In this document: positions 1 to 11,732 of the stretch, piece by piece | Layout: each line of letters begins with the position of its first letter | How positions within the stretch are numbered: the stretch's first letter is position 1 | Assembly (NCBI GenBank): GCA_029858285.1 | Contig: JAOUFN010000007.1 | Coordinates: forward strand, 62,001 to 126,000 | Origin: Nitrospirota bacterium | Lineage (GTDB): Bacteria; Nitrospirota; JACRHL01 | DNA: 64,000 nucleotides | Direction: 5' to 3' | The notes under the pieces: generated by a model | Seen by the model: only the letters and a program-made list of their open reading frames with translations | What the model was told of the DNA's origin: nothing | Databases searched by the model: none | Position numbers and translations under genes: made by a program

Positions 1-696
1 ATAGAGGAACGCCCCCATGTTCAGGTGCAGGGAACGCCCCGCCAGGGATGGGTTGCGCAGCAGGATTTCGTAGGCCGCGCCGTCGCCGGGATTCAGGTTG
101 AAGCGGCGCTCGATGTCGGCGGCGGGAAGGCGGAACACGGCCTTGACGCCCTGCATGAAGTCGGGGCTCTGCACCCGCTCCAGCCCCTCGTAGCGCACCA
201 GATGCGAGGCGTCGCCCTCGGCCAGGAACACCACGTCGGCATAGGCCGGACCGCGGCTGGTGTGAACCCCCACCACGCGTCCGGAGCGGCGGATCAGCGA
301 GGTGACGGTGGTGCCGGGCAGATAGGTGGCGCCCATGGCCCCCGCCCGCTGGGCCCACCACGGATCGAAGGCCGGACGCAGCACGGTGTAGCAGTTGCGA
401 AAGGTGTCCGCATCCTGATGCGAGGCGCCGAACAGGGTTTCGCCGTCGGTGACCGCCAGTCCCCTGCGCACCACCGGGCGCTCGAAGGGCGCGCCGGACA
501 TGGCGTCCGCTCCGAAAATGTCCGGATGCAGCAGATTTTCCGCGAAGTAGACGCAGCCGGACCAGTTTTCGGCCCCGGCGAACGCACCGGCCTCGAGCAG
601 CAGAACCGAGGCGCCGGTGCGAGCCACGCCGGCGGCGGCGGTTACCCCGGCGGGTCCGGCACCCACCACAATGACGTCAAAATGAACCCGTTGCAT
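1..696 (-). CDS. FAD-dependent oxidoreductase, FixC/ETF-quinone oxidoreductase-like (partial, C-terminus outside window)
   Basis: Only the first 232 residues are present; the frame runs off the left edge. The ATG at 696 follows a GGGAG ribosome site. The N-terminus is a dinucleotide-binding fold (VIVVGAGPAG at about residues 8-17) that should hold FAD, followed by an ENWSGCVYF segment resembling the FixC/ETF-QO family, which pass electrons from flavoproteins or NADH to quinone. The family assignment is from recalled sequence resemblance. No fixA/B/X or ETF gene is visible here because the downstream side lies outside the window. A geranylgeranyl-reductase-type flavoprotein is an alternative. 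Confidence 0.65.
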   Translation of the reverse strand, partial: MQRVHFDVIVVGAGPAGVTAAAGVARTGASVLLLEAGAFAGAENWSGCVYFAENLLHPDIFGADAMSGAPFERPVVRRGLAVTDGETLFGASHQDADTFRNCYTVLRPAFDPWWAQRAGAMGATYLPGTTVTSLIRRSGRVVGVHTSRGPAYADVVFLAEGDASHLVRYEGLERVQSPDFMQGVKAVFRLPAADIERRFNLNPGDGAAYEILLRNPSLAGRSLHLNMGAFLY

Positions 697-924
697 AGTG
701 CTCCCTCATCGGCCAGTTGGCCGGACGGGTCAATAGGAAAGACACATTCCATGTGTCCCCACGCGTCCCGGCCTGCATACCGTACGTCCGCGTACCTTCG
801 CCATTGTAGCGGAGGTCTCGAAAAAGCACAGGGAATCGTGCCGGAAAGGCAAATTTGAGTAAAAGCCCGGATTTCCAGTGAATTATGCAACCGGGGCGGA
901 GGCGGCGGCGCCGCTCCGGGGGGG

Positions 925-2055
925 TTACTCGGTAACCGACAGGTTGTCCCGGTGCACCACCTCGTCGTAGGCCCGGTGGCCGAGGATGGATTCGATTTTC
1001 GACGAGTGCTGGCCGCGGATGCGCTCGATGTCCGGGGCGCTGTAGTTGGAAAGGCCGCGGGCGATTTCCTTGCCGTCCGGCCCCGCCAGCACCACCCCGG
1101 CGCCCATCTCGAAGCGGCCGTCCACCCGGGTGATGCCGGAGGCGAGCAGGCTTTTTTTGCCGCCGCGCAGGGCCTCGGCGGCCCCGGCGTCCACATGGAT
1201 GGTGCCTTCCACCCGGGCCACGTGGCTGAGCCACTGTTTCTTGCGCGCCTTGCGGTTGCTTCGGGCCAGGAACAGGGTACCCACGTCCTCCCCGGCAAAG
1301 GCGGCGCGGATGGTGCCCGGCCGGGTGCCGTTCAACAGCAGGGTGGGGATGCCGATCTCCGCCAGCCGCTCCGCCGCCGCCAGCTTGGTGACCATGCCGC
1401 CGGTGCCCTCGTGGCTGCCCGCCCCCCCGGCCATGGCGCGGATTTCGGCGGTGATCTCCGGCACCACGTCCAGCCGCGTGGCCTCCGGGTGCTTGCGCGG
1501 ATCGGCGGTAAACAGCCCCTCCACGTCCGACAGGATCACCAGCAGGTCGGCCGCCACCACCGTGGCCACCAGCGCCGACAGGGTGTCGTTGTCGCCGAAC
1601 TTGATCTCTTCCACCACCACCGAGTCGTTTTCGTTGACGATCGGCACGATGCCCAGGGACAGCAGGGTGCCCATGGTGTTGCGGGCGTTCAGGAAGCGGC
1701 GGCGGTTGGCCACGTCGTCCTGGGTGAGCAACACCTGGGCGACGCGCAGGTTGCGGGCCTGAAAGTGTTTTTCGTATTTCCAGATCAGGCGGCTCTGCCC
1801 GGCGGCGGCGCACGCCTGGCGCACCGGAATGCCGGTGATTTCACGCAGCCCCAGCACCGCGACCCCGGCGGCCACCGCGCCGGAGGAGACGATCACCACC
1901 TCGCGGCCATCCGCCACCAGCTCAGCCACCTGTTCGGTGATGAGGGCAAAGCGCTCGGCCAGAAGGCCGGTCTTGCGGGACGAAATCACCCCGCTGCCCA
2001 CCTTGATCACCACCCGCCGGGCATTTGAGGGCAATGTCTGGCGCGGGATGGTCAT
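925..2055 (-). CDS. proB: Glutamate 5-kinase
   Basis: Phosphorylates glutamate with ATP to gamma-glutamyl phosphate, the first step of proline synthesis, in the cytoplasm. The 376 residues match the long form: an amino-acid kinase domain (VVIKVGSGVI near residue 15, VPIVNENDSV in the middle, GTGGMVTKLAAA near residue 215) followed by a C-terminal PUA domain from about residue 280. The start ATG overlaps the obgE stop in an ATGA, so the two are translationally coupled. proA is not adjacent. Product inhibition by proline through the kinase/PUA arrangement is known for the family but is not visible in the sequence. Confidence 0.95.
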   Translation of the reverse strand: MTIPRQTLPSNARRVVIKVGSGVISSRKTGLLAERFALITEQVAELVADGREVVIVSSGAVAAGVAVLGLREITGIPVRQACAAAGQSRLIWKYEKHFQARNLRVAQVLLTQDDVANRRRFLNARNTMGTLLSLGIVPIVNENDSVVVEEIKFGDNDTLSALVATVVAADLLVILSDVEGLFTADPRKHPEATRLDVVPEITAEIRAMAGGAGSHEGTGGMVTKLAAAERLAEIGIPTLLLNGTRPGTIRAAFAGEDVGTLFLARSNRKARKKQWLSHVARVEGTIHVDAGAAEALRGGKKSLLASGITRVDGRFEMGAGVVLAGPDGKEIARGLSNYSAPDIERIRGQHSSKIESILGHRAYDEVVHRDNLSVTE

Positions 2056-3113
2056 GCGTCATCCCATACCGGATCGGGGGCCTCGGTCACTTCCGGTTCC
2101 GGCTCCTGCGCCTTCATGCGGCCGACCGTGTCGCCCAGATGCCGCACCAGTTCGGTGATGCCCGCGCCGGACACGGCGGAAATGGTAAAGCACGGCGCCC
2201 CGGCCTGTTTGGCCCAGGCGTGGACGGCCTCCAGCCGCTCGTCGTCCGCTGCGTCCGCCTTGGTGGCGGCCACGCAGAACGGGCGGGTGGCCAGATGGGC
2301 GTCGTAGGCCAGCAGTTCGCGCCGGAGGATGTCCAGGGCCTGTTGCGGCTCCGGGTCGGCCATGGCGGTGCAGTCGGCCATCATCAGAAGATAGCGGGTT
2401 CGCTCGATGTGCCGCAGGAAGCGCGTGCCCAGCCCCTTGCCGTCGTGGGCGCCCTCGATCAGGCCGGGGATGTCGGCCACCACAAAGGATTGGTAGTCGT
2501 CCCAGGTGACCACCCCCAGGTTCGGGGTGAGGGTGGTGAACGGGTAGTCGGCGATCTTGGGGCGGGCCGCCGAGATGCGCGCGATCAGCGTGGATTTGCC
2601 CGCGTTGGGAAACCCCACCAGCCCCACGTCGGCCAGCAGCTTCAGTTCCATGGTCAGCCACAGGGACTCGCCGGGCAGGCCCGGCTGGGCGTAGCGCGGC
2701 ACCTGGCGGGAGGGGGTGGCGAAGTGCTGGTTGCCCAACCCGCCCTTGCCGCCGCGCGCGGCCAGGAATTCCTGACCGTCGCGGACCAGGTCGGCGAGGA
2801 TTTCCCCGCTCTCCTCGTCCTTCACCACCGTGCCGGCGGGCACGCGCACGCGCAGGGTGGCGCCGTCGCGGCCGGTTTTCTGGTTGCCGCTGCCGGGGGC
2901 GCCGTTGGAGGCTTCGTAGCGTTTGCGGTAGCGCAGTTCCGCCAGCGTGGAGAGGGTGCGGTCGGCCACCAGAATGACGTCGCCGCCGCGCCCGCCGTCG
3001 CCGCCGTCGGGGCCGCCCTTGGGGACGTATTTTTCGCGGTGAAAGGCCACGCACCCCTTGCCGCCGTCGCCGGAGCTCACAAAAACGCGAACATGATCAA
3101 TAAATAGGGACAT
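2052..3113 (-). CDS. obgE: Obg/CgtA GTPase
   Basis: Essential ribosome-associated GTPase acting in 50S assembly and stress control. The N-terminal glycine-rich Obg fold (residues 1-158, with GDGGRGGDV and GNQHFATPSRQVPRYA signatures) precedes the G domain (G1 GFPNAGKS, G3 DIPGLIEG, G4 TKAD). At 353 residues it lacks the long acidic C-terminal tail of E. coli ObgE. It sits after rpmA, in the common rplU-rpmA-obgE order, but a hairpin with a T-run lies between rpmA and obgE, so expression is probably attenuated or separately started. No good Shine-Dalgarno precedes the ATG. Confidence 0.95.
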   Translation of the reverse strand: MSLFIDHVRVFVSSGDGGKGCVAFHREKYVPKGGPDGGDGGRGGDVILVADRTLSTLAELRYRKRYEASNGAPGSGNQKTGRDGATLRVRVPAGTVVKDEESGEILADLVRDGQEFLAARGGKGGLGNQHFATPSRQVPRYAQPGLPGESLWLTMELKLLADVGLVGFPNAGKSTLIARISAARPKIADYPFTTLTPNLGVVTWDDYQSFVVADIPGLIEGAHDGKGLGTRFLRHIERTRYLLMMADCTAMADPEPQQALDILRRELLAYDAHLATRPFCVAATKADAADDERLEAVHAWAKQAGAPCFTISAVSGAGITELVRHLGDTVGRMKAQEPEPEVTEAPDPVWDDA

Positions 3114-3163
3114 GGGATGGGAGCGTGGTGCCGCCGCGAAAAAAAGGCCGCCGGATCAAAAGG

Positions 3164-3200
3164 AAAAAGGGGTGCGACCGGTGCGGCCACACCCCTTTTT
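3164..3200 (-). terminator. Intrinsic terminator/attenuator between rpmA and obgE
   Basis: An 11-bp perfect stem (AAAAAGGGGTG pairing with CACCCCTTTTT) with a 15-nt loop lies 35 nt after the rpmA stop. The T-run follows on the minus strand. The A/T ends make it potentially bidirectional. Confidence 0.7.
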
Positions 3201-3235
3201 GAATGGGGAAACCGTTGTCCGGCCGCCTGTCTGCG

Positions 3236-3499
3236 CTACCCCTCCGGAACCGGGAGCACACTGACCTGGCGCTTGCCGTAGCGGTTGAGGCCATAGGTCA
3301 CCGCGCCGGTGACCTTGGCGAACAGGGTGTCGTCACCGCCGATGCCGACGCCCGCGCCGGGGTGGAACTGGGTGCCGCGCTGGCGCACCAGAATGCTGCC
3401 CGCGCTCACCACCTGGCCGCCGTAACGCTTGATGCCCAGCCGTTTGGAGTGGCTGTCGCGTCCGTTCTTGGAGGAGCCGCCTGCCTTTTTGTGTGCCAT
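3236..3499 (-). CDS. rpmA: 50S ribosomal protein L27
   Basis: Component of the large ribosomal subunit whose N-terminus reaches the peptidyl-transferase centre. The 87-residue sequence starts [16 protein letters not shown], the typical L27 start without a cleavable extension, and keeps the [17 protein letters not shown] core. It is co-directional with rplU 134 nt upstream. The spacer holds a 13-bp tandem repeat. Confidence 0.97.
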   Translation of the reverse strand: MAHKKAGGSSKNGRDSHSKRLGIKRYGGQVVSAGSILVRQRGTQFHPGAGVGIGGDDTLFAKVTGAVTYGLNRYGKRQVSVLPVPEG

Positions 3500-3555
3500 G
3501 AGAGTTACCCCTGAAATCTGAACCCGGCCACTGCAGCCGGTTTATCCATTAGTCT

Positions 3556-3590
3556 GATCCGCCAGCCCGATCCGCCAGCCCGATCCGCCA
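3556..3590. repeat. 13-bp tandem repeat in the rplU-rpmA spacer
   Basis: GATCCGCCAGCCC occurs as two full copies plus GATCCGCCA, at 3556, 3569 and 3582. It lies within the presumed rplU-rpmA transcript. Confidence 0.8.
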
Positions 3591-3633
3591 CGCCCGGCGC
3601 CGTCCGGAGGCGCGCGGCGCCCGTCAACCGGGG

Positions 3634-3948
3634 TCAGCCGACCTTGATGTCGTCGATGCGCACGCGGGTGAGGTACTGCCGGTGGCCCTGCTTGCGGCGG
3701 TACTTCTTGCGGCGCTTCTTTTTGAACACGACGATTTTCTGGCCACGGGTCTGCTCTAGCACGGTGGCGGAGACCACGGCGCCAGCCACCGTCGGCTGGC
3801 CGATGGAGGTTTTTTCACCCTGGGTCACCAGCAGCACGCGGTCGAAGGAGACCTTGTCGCCGGGTTCGGCGACGAGTTTTTCCAGGGCCAGCACGTCGCC
3901 GGGGGCGACGCGGTGCTGCTTGCTGCCGCTCTCGATAATCGCAAACAT
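3634..3948 (-). CDS. rplU: 50S ribosomal protein L21
   Basis: Large-subunit protein that binds 23S rRNA. The 104 residues begin MFAIIESGSKQHRV, equivalent to the E. coli start. A TTG 21 nt upstream is in frame, but the ATG at 3948 fits the family length. GAAGG lies about 12 nt upstream. It is first in the rplU-rpmA-obgE-proB group, about 100 nt downstream of a strong sigma-70 promoter, leaving room for an untranslated leader. Confidence 0.96.
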   Translation of the reverse strand: MFAIIESGSKQHRVAPGDVLALEKLVAEPGDKVSFDRVLLVTQGEKTSIGQPTVAGAVVSATVLEQTRGQKIVVFKKKRRKKYRRKQGHRQYLTRVRIDDIKVG

Positions 3949-4057
3949 CTTCAAAACCAACCTTCGCAACGGGGCCGACGGAAACTCCGCGGCGCCCGGA
4001 AACAGAAACGGGAACGCTGCACCACATCCACGCGGTGAGAATTCGCAATAGCCGGTA

Positions 4058-4087
4058 TTTATAGACTGGAAAGGGGGTTGAAGTCAA
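4058..4087 (-). promoter_or_regulatory. Sigma-70 promoter of rplU
   Basis: TTGACT (4082-4087) and TATAAA (4058-4063) with an 18-bp spacer, read on the minus strand. The predicted start is near 4051, about 100 nt before the rplU ATG. Confidence 0.75.
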
Positions 4088-4223
4088 TCGCCACGGGCGG
4101 AAATTTGTCTCCCCGATCCGGCTGGGGGGCAGACGGGGTGGCGGGTGACGGGGGGTGGGGCGTGTCCGCCACCGATTCCCGGCAAATTTGCCATTTCGCG
4201 GGGGGAAATCGGGGCCAAACGCG

Positions 4224-4253
4224 TTGACCCTCGGCGGACGGTTGTGCTACTGT
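4224..4253 (+). promoter_or_regulatory. Sigma-70 promoter of the atp operon
   Basis: TTGACC (4224-4229), an 18-bp spacer and TACTGT (4248-4253), preceded by an extended -10 TG one base upstream. It lies about 110 nt before atpH and is divergent from the rplU promoter. The guaB promoter has almost the same layout. Confidence 0.65.
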
Positions 4254-4367
4254 CCCGGCTTCTTTCGGGGAAAGGGCGGCCCGCTTCCGGGTTGGGTGCG
4301 CCAAATTGTTGTTTTTCCGGTGTTTTTGACGTCGCGGTTTGCGCGGCGTTGTTGGCAGGGATTGAGG

Positions 4368-4904
4368 GTGAGCGACACCACCGTTACCAAGAGATATGCC
4401 ACCGCGCTGCATGAGAGCGTGGCCGGGTCCGGGGCCGAGGCCGTGCGGGGACTCAAGGAGCAGTTGCGCCAGATGGCGGCGGCTCTGGAGGTTCCCGATC
4501 TGCGTCGTCTGGCGGACAATCCGCGTCTGACGCCGGAGCAGAAGCTCGGCGTGTTGTTGGCGGTGGGCGAGAAGGTGGGGCTGTCCGGGCCGGGCCAGAA
4601 TCTGCTGAAGGTGCTGGTCCACAACGGTCGCGGCCTGCTGCTGGGGCATGTGGCGGAAGCCTTTGCCGAGCTGGTGGACGCCGCCGAAGGGCGTCTGCCG
4701 GTGACGGTCACCTCGGCGGTGACCCTGCCCGGCGAGGCGGCGGCCAGCGTGGATTCCCGCCTGCGCGAGATTCTTGGCGCCGAGGCCGACATCGCCCATC
4801 GGGTGGATGCCGGCATCATCGGCGGGCTGGTGGTGCGCATCGGCTCGCAGGTGTTCGATCACAGCGTTCGTTACCAGTTGGCGCGCCTGCGCCAGACACT
4901 GTAG
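4368..4904 (+). CDS. atpH: F1Fo ATP synthase subunit delta
   Basis: Links the top of the F1 hexamer to the peripheral stalk. The 178-residue protein matches the family length when started at the GTG at 4368, which has AGGG about eight bases upstream; the frame stays open further upstream but that part is low-complexity. It contains [10 protein letters not shown] near the N-terminus and a C-terminal segment ([14 protein letters not shown], then [12 protein letters not shown]) typical of delta/OSCP. It is first in atpHAGDC. Confidence 0.93.
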   Translation: MSDTTVTKRYATALHESVAGSGAEAVRGLKEQLRQMAAALEVPDLRRLADNPRLTPEQKLGVLLAVGEKVGLSGPGQNLLKVLVHNGRGLLLGHVAEAFAELVDAAEGRLPVTVTSAVTLPGEAAASVDSRLREILGAEADIAHRVDAGIIGGLVVRIGSQVFDHSVRYQLARLRQTL

Positions 4905-4920
4905 GGAGTTTTGTCGTCCG

Positions 4921-6438
<1,518 letters not shown>

Positions 6439-6468
6439 CCGGGCCGGGTCCCGCAACCGGGCGGCGGG

Positions 6469-6516
6469 CAAGGGTATCGGCAAGGGTATCGGCAAGGGTA
6501 TCGGCAAGGGTAACGG
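6469..6516. repeat. 12-bp tandem repeat between atpA and atpG
   Basis: Four copies of CAAGGGTATCGG (6469, 6481, 6493, 6505), the last reading CAAGGGTAACGG. The end of the last copy merges with the GGAGGG ribosome site of atpG. The 86-nt spacer is unusual inside an otherwise tight operon. Confidence 0.9.
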
Positions 6517-6524
6517 AGGGTTCG

Positions 6525-7388
6525 TTGGCAAGCCTTCAGCACATCCGGCGGCGCATCGCCTCGGTCAAGAACACGCAAAAGGTCACCAAGGCCATGAAAA
6601 TGGTCTCGGCGTCCAAGCTGCGCCGTGCGCAGGAGAGCGCCGAGGCCGCCCGACCCTATGCGCGCAAGATGAACGAGATGTTCGGCGGCCTGGGGCTGGA
6701 CCCGGCGCAGACCGACCACCCGCTGCTCAAGGTGCGCACGCCGCGCCGCGTGGGCGTGCTGGTGGTGACGCCGGACCGTGGCCTGTGTGGCGCCCTCAAC
6801 ACCAACGTGTGCCGCATGGCCTACGCCCAGGTTCAGGACCTGGCCGGCAAGGGCATGGATGTGGCCGTGGTGGCGGTGGGGCGCAAGGCCCGCGAGTTTT
6901 TCAGCCGCCGCGGCGTCGAGATCGAGCACGCCTGGACCGGTCTGCTGGGTGGCGTCACCTACGCCTCGGCCTCCGAGGTCGGCAGTCACCTGGTTGAGCG
7001 TTTCATGGCGGAGCGCTTCGATCAGGTGTTTCTGGTGTTCGCGCACTTCAAGTCGGTGATCTCCCAGGTGGCCGAATGCCACCAGCTTCTGCCGATTCCG
7101 GTGGAAGTCCAGGGCGGCCCCGAACGCAGTTTCCTTTACGAACCGTCGGAAGAGGACGTGCTGGGGGCGTTGTTGCCCAAGTACGTGGTGGTCCAGTTGT
7201 TCCAGGCGTTGCTGGAGTCCTCCGCCAGCGAGCAGGGCGCGCGCATGACGGCAATGGATTCCGCCAGCCGCAATGCCGGCGAGGTGATCAAGAAGCTCAC
7301 CCTGCTGTACAACAAGACCAGGCAGGAGGCGGTGACCAAGGAACTGCTCGACATCATCGGCGGCGTCGAGGCGCTCAAGGGCGGCTAG
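6525..7388 (+). CDS. atpG: F1Fo ATP synthase subunit gamma
   Basis: Central rotor shaft of F1. The 287 residues begin (M)ASLQHIRRRIASVKNTQKVT and end with the conserved C-terminal helix (AMDSASRNAGEVIKKLTLLYNKTRQE). The start codon is TTG at 6525, with GGAGGG five nt upstream. The rare start and the tandem repeat beside it may set gamma yield. Confidence 0.95.
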   Translation: MASLQHIRRRIASVKNTQKVTKAMKMVSASKLRRAQESAEAARPYARKMNEMFGGLGLDPAQTDHPLLKVRTPRRVGVLVVTPDRGLCGALNTNVCRMAYAQVQDLAGKGMDVAVVAVGRKAREFFSRRGVEIEHAWTGLLGGVTYASASEVGSHLVERFMAERFDQVFLVFAHFKSVISQVAECHQLLPIPVEVQGGPERSFLYEPSEEDVLGALLPKYVVVQLFQALLESSASEQGARMTAMDSASRNAGEVIKKLTLLYNKTRQEAVTKELLDIIGGVEALKGG

Positions 7389-8969
<1,581 letters not shown>

Positions 8970-8970
8970 C

Positions 8971-9417
8971 ATGGCAAACGCGGAAGTCCAGAGCCCTGCG
9001 GCCCACGCGGGCAAGGTCCGCCTCGAGGTGGTCACCCCGGCGCGTGCCGTGCTGGAGGTGGAGACCGACGAAGTGGTGGAACTGCCCGGCCGCGACGGCA
9101 TGCTGGGCGTGCTGCCCGGTCACGCCTCGCTGATGGCCACACTGGGGCCCGGCGCGGTGTCGTACCTGACGGCGCCGGACAAGGACGCCGGGCTGGTGGT
9201 GAGCGGCGGCTTCGTGGTGATTCAGGACAACGTGATCACCGTGCTGGCCGAGACCGCAGAACTGCCCGCCGAGATCGACGTGGCCCGGGCCCGGGCCGGA
9301 ATCGCCGCCGGCAGTGGCCGCATCGCCGAGGCGACCAGCCCCGACGAGGAACTCGCGGCGCGGGATGCGGTGGCCATGGACGAAGCCCGGGTGGCGGCCG
9401 CGGCCCGCTGGGCCTGA
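8971..9417 (+). CDS. atpC: F1Fo ATP synthase subunit epsilon
   Basis: Small rotor subunit that couples and inhibits F1. The 148 residues have the N-terminal beta-sandwich (LEVVTPARAVLEVETDEVVELPG, then GMLGVLPGHA) and a C-terminal helical hairpin rich in Ala/Arg. It begins one nt after the atpD stop and is last in the operon. It is slightly longer than usual because of a 15-residue N-terminal extension. Confidence 0.93.
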   Translation: MANAEVQSPAAHAGKVRLEVVTPARAVLEVETDEVVELPGRDGMLGVLPGHASLMATLGPGAVSYLTAPDKDAGLVVSGGFVVIQDNVITVLAETAELPAEIDVARARAGIAAGSGRIAEATSPDEELAARDAVAMDEARVAAAARWA

Positions 9418-9461
9418 GACACCCGCCCGCTTCCGCCTGCGGCGGAACCCGGCGACAGATG

Positions 9462-9502
9462 ACGGCTGGTTCGGAGGACTCCGGGCCAGCCGTTTTATTT
9501 TG
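9462..9502 (+). terminator. Terminator of the atp operon
   Basis: A long hairpin (outer stem ACGGCTGG/CCAGCCGT, inner stem CGGAG/CTCCG around GA) followed by TTTATTTTG, 45 nt after atpC. Confidence 0.85.
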
Positions 9503-9629
9503 TCCCACCCCTGAACCCGGACGAGCGGAATGCCGATAAGTCCGGGTGGTCACCGGTCCACGCGGTGGAGCCGTTTGCCCCCCCGGTCATACCGATGCGA
9601 TCCATGGACAGCAGCAGGGGAGGCGGCGC

Positions 9630-10346
9630 ATGCAACGATCCACAACCATTCAAACCCTGACGGCAGGCCTGCTGGCGGCGGCGTTGACGCTGGCCGCCGG
9701 GTGCGGCCCCAATGATGACACCCCCCAGGCGCGGCTGGTGGATGCGCAGATGGCCATCGACAAGGGTAACTTCGCCACCGCCGAGACGCTGCTGCTGACC
9801 TTCTGCACCGATCCGCTGCTGCCCGCCACCTGCGATCCGGCGGTACTGGAAACGCTGGCCGAGGCGCAACTCGGGCAGGGCGGCGTGGACACCATCAGCT
9901 TCATCAACGCGGTGGGGGCGAGCACCGCCCTTTCGACCTTCGACCTGGTGCGCGCCATGGTGGGGGGCACCACGGATCTGGTGGCCGTTGCCGCCCAGGT
10001 CGCGAGCCTGGAACGGGCCATGACCACCCTGCTGACCATCACCCCGCCGCGCACCGCCAATCAGGAATTGTTGATGGCCATGGCCAATTCCACCCATCTG
10101 GTGCTGGCCATCAGCCTTGCCACCTCCAACGGCGCGGGGGCGGTTCCCGCAGGATTGGGGGCGGCCGTGGCGGCGGACCTTAACGCCATGGTTGTCGCCA
10201 CCGGCAACGTGGTGATCGCGGTGGGGGGAGCCACCTCCACCACCGACAAGCTCAACGCCCTGGCGGGCCAGGTTGGCGCCACCGGCACTCCGTTGACCCT
10301 GAGTGACGCCAACTTGCAGACGTTCGTCACCGGCTACGCCTGGTAA
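9630..10346 (+). CDS. Predicted outer-membrane lipoprotein, helical-repeat type
   Basis: A 238-residue protein with a type II signal: a hydrophobic stretch ending LAAG-Cys at about residue 26. The mature part starts with a TPR-like helix pair (AQMAIDKGNFATAETLLLTFC) and is rich in Ala/Thr/Val. The ATG at 9630 follows AGGGGAGG. It ends 14 nt before a beta-barrel gene, so the two probably form an operon and may act together at the outer membrane. I do not recognise the family. Confidence 0.7.
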   Translation: MQRSTTIQTLTAGLLAAALTLAAGCGPNDDTPQARLVDAQMAIDKGNFATAETLLLTFCTDPLLPATCDPAVLETLAEAQLGQGGVDTISFINAVGASTALSTFDLVRAMVGGTTDLVAVAAQVASLERAMTTLLTITPPRTANQELLMAMANSTHLVLAISLATSNGAGAVPAGLGAAVAADLNAMVVATGNVVIAVGGATSTTDKLNALAGQVGATGTPLTLSDANLQTFVTGYAW

Positions 10347-10360
10347 GGGGGATGAGATCC

Positions 10361-11509
10361 ATGCCACACACCCACACCGCACGCATTTTGTCTCCCCTGA
10401 CCCCCATGGCCCGGACCATCAGGGGAATCCGGACCATCCGGCGGACCGGTCTGCTCGGTCTGGTCGGCCTCGTCGGCCTTTCGGCCCTGATCGCCACCAG
10501 CGCCGCGGCGGAACCCCTGCCGGGCATTTATCAGGGCACCCGCCCCATGGGCATGGGTGGCGCCTTCACCGCCGTGGCCGACGACTACAACGCCATGGTC
10601 TACAACCCGGCGGGCCTTGCCTGGCTGGACGGCTTCAACCTCGATCCGCTCAACGCCGAGGTGCAGCTCTCCACCGACGCCCTGGACCTTCAGAAGGATC
10701 TGGACGGGGTCAATTCCACCGATCTGGTGGCGGTGACCGACGTCCTGCGGCTGCACATGGGGGAACAGTTCCGCGTCTCGGCAGGCAGCTTTCCCCACGT
10801 GGTGTTCAGGGGTTTTGGCTTTGGCGTGCTGGGACAGGCATCGGTGCAGGGGGTGGTGCACAGTTCGGTGAATCCCCGCGTCGACGTGCGCACCCAGGCC
10901 GACGCGGGGGGCATGCTGTCCTTCGCCCATTCTTACGGCGGCGGGCGGGTGGCGGCGGGGTTGACCGCCAAATATTTCCGCCGTGCCGGATCGTTCTCTT
11001 CCGGGACCGCGGTGGACATCGCGGCGGGCACCTTCGATCCGCTGGCCAGCGTGAAGGACAGCGTCAAATCCGACGGCGCGCTGGACCTGGGGGTGATGTA
11101 CCGCCCGGAACTGCCCCTCAAACCCACCTTCGCGGTGGCGGCATTGAATCTGGGCGATCTGAACTACGGCCCGGCGCTGGGATCGGTCCCGTACCAGGTC
11201 AATCTGGGGCTGGCCTTTCAGCCCCAAGTGGGACCGCTGCATTTTGTGGTGGCCGCCGACGTGCAGGACGTGACCAAAAACCTGAGCGACGACGGCGACT
11301 GGGTGCGCCGCACCCATCTGGGGGCGGAAACCCGCCTGTGGCGGGTGCTGGCGGTGCGCGCCGGGTACGGCCAGGGGTACATGACCGCAGGCGCCACCCT
11401 GAACCTGTGGGTGGTGCGCCTCGACGTGGCCACCTACACCGAAGAGATGGGCGCCTACGGCGGCCAGAACGGCGATCGCCGCTACATTGCCCGCCTCAAC
11501 TTCTTCTAG
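10361..11509 (+). CDS. FadL/PorV-like outer-membrane beta-barrel protein
   Basis: 382 residues with a signal peptide (twin RTGLLGLVGLVGLS hydrophobic core, ending near SAAAEP) and then GMGGAFTAVADDYNAMVYNPAGLA, the hallmark N-terminus of FadL/OmpP1 and PorV/TraF-like barrels that line transport or secretion pores. The protein ends in NFF, with a C-terminal aromatic residue as expected for BAM substrates. An ATG at 10352 directly abuts AAGGGGG, so the ATG at 10361 with nine-nt spacing is preferred. The substrate is unknown. Confidence 0.7.
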   Translation: MPHTHTARILSPLTPMARTIRGIRTIRRTGLLGLVGLVGLSALIATSAAAEPLPGIYQGTRPMGMGGAFTAVADDYNAMVYNPAGLAWLDGFNLDPLNAEVQLSTDALDLQKDLDGVNSTDLVAVTDVLRLHMGEQFRVSAGSFPHVVFRGFGFGVLGQASVQGVVHSSVNPRVDVRTQADAGGMLSFAHSYGGGRVAAGLTAKYFRRAGSFSSGTAVDIAAGTFDPLASVKDSVKSDGALDLGVMYRPELPLKPTFAVAALNLGDLNYGPALGSVPYQVNLGLAFQPQVGPLHFVVAADVQDVTKNLSDDGDWVRRTHLGAETRLWRVLAVRAGYGQGYMTAGATLNLWVVRLDVATYTEEMGAYGGQNGDRRYIARLNFF

Positions 11510-11566
11510 CCGGGGAGCCCCGGCGGGCGGATTCGCGCAATCCCGTGGCGCGGCCCGCCTCCCGAT

Positions 11567-11592
11567 GTCATGCCCGCGCAGGCGGGAATCCA
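11567..11592 (+). repeat. dRS3-like short repeat, copy 1
   Basis: CCCGCGCAGGCGGGAATCC flanked by GTCATG, resembling the widespread proteobacterial ATTCCCGC-N-GCGGGAAT element (dRS3 in Neisseria). It is paired with an inverted copy 90 nt away. Confidence 0.6.
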
Positions 11593-11679
11593 TTGGGGCG
11601 GTTCCCGGTTGCTCGTTCAAAGCGGTGATCCCTCGTGGTCACCTGCCGGGCGCGTCCGGGGGGAATTCATGACTATTGG

Positions 11680-11706
11680 CGGGCTTCCCGCTTGCGCGGG
11701 AATGAC
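11680..11706 (-). repeat. dRS3-like short repeat, copy 2 (inverted)
   Basis: TTCCCGCTTGCGCGGGAATGAC is the reverse-orientation partner of the element at 11567-11592. The pair brackets about 90 nt between the barrel gene and folB, which converge here. Confidence 0.6.
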
Positions 11707-11732
11707 CGGAGGGGGAACGGCGGGCTGCGGGA

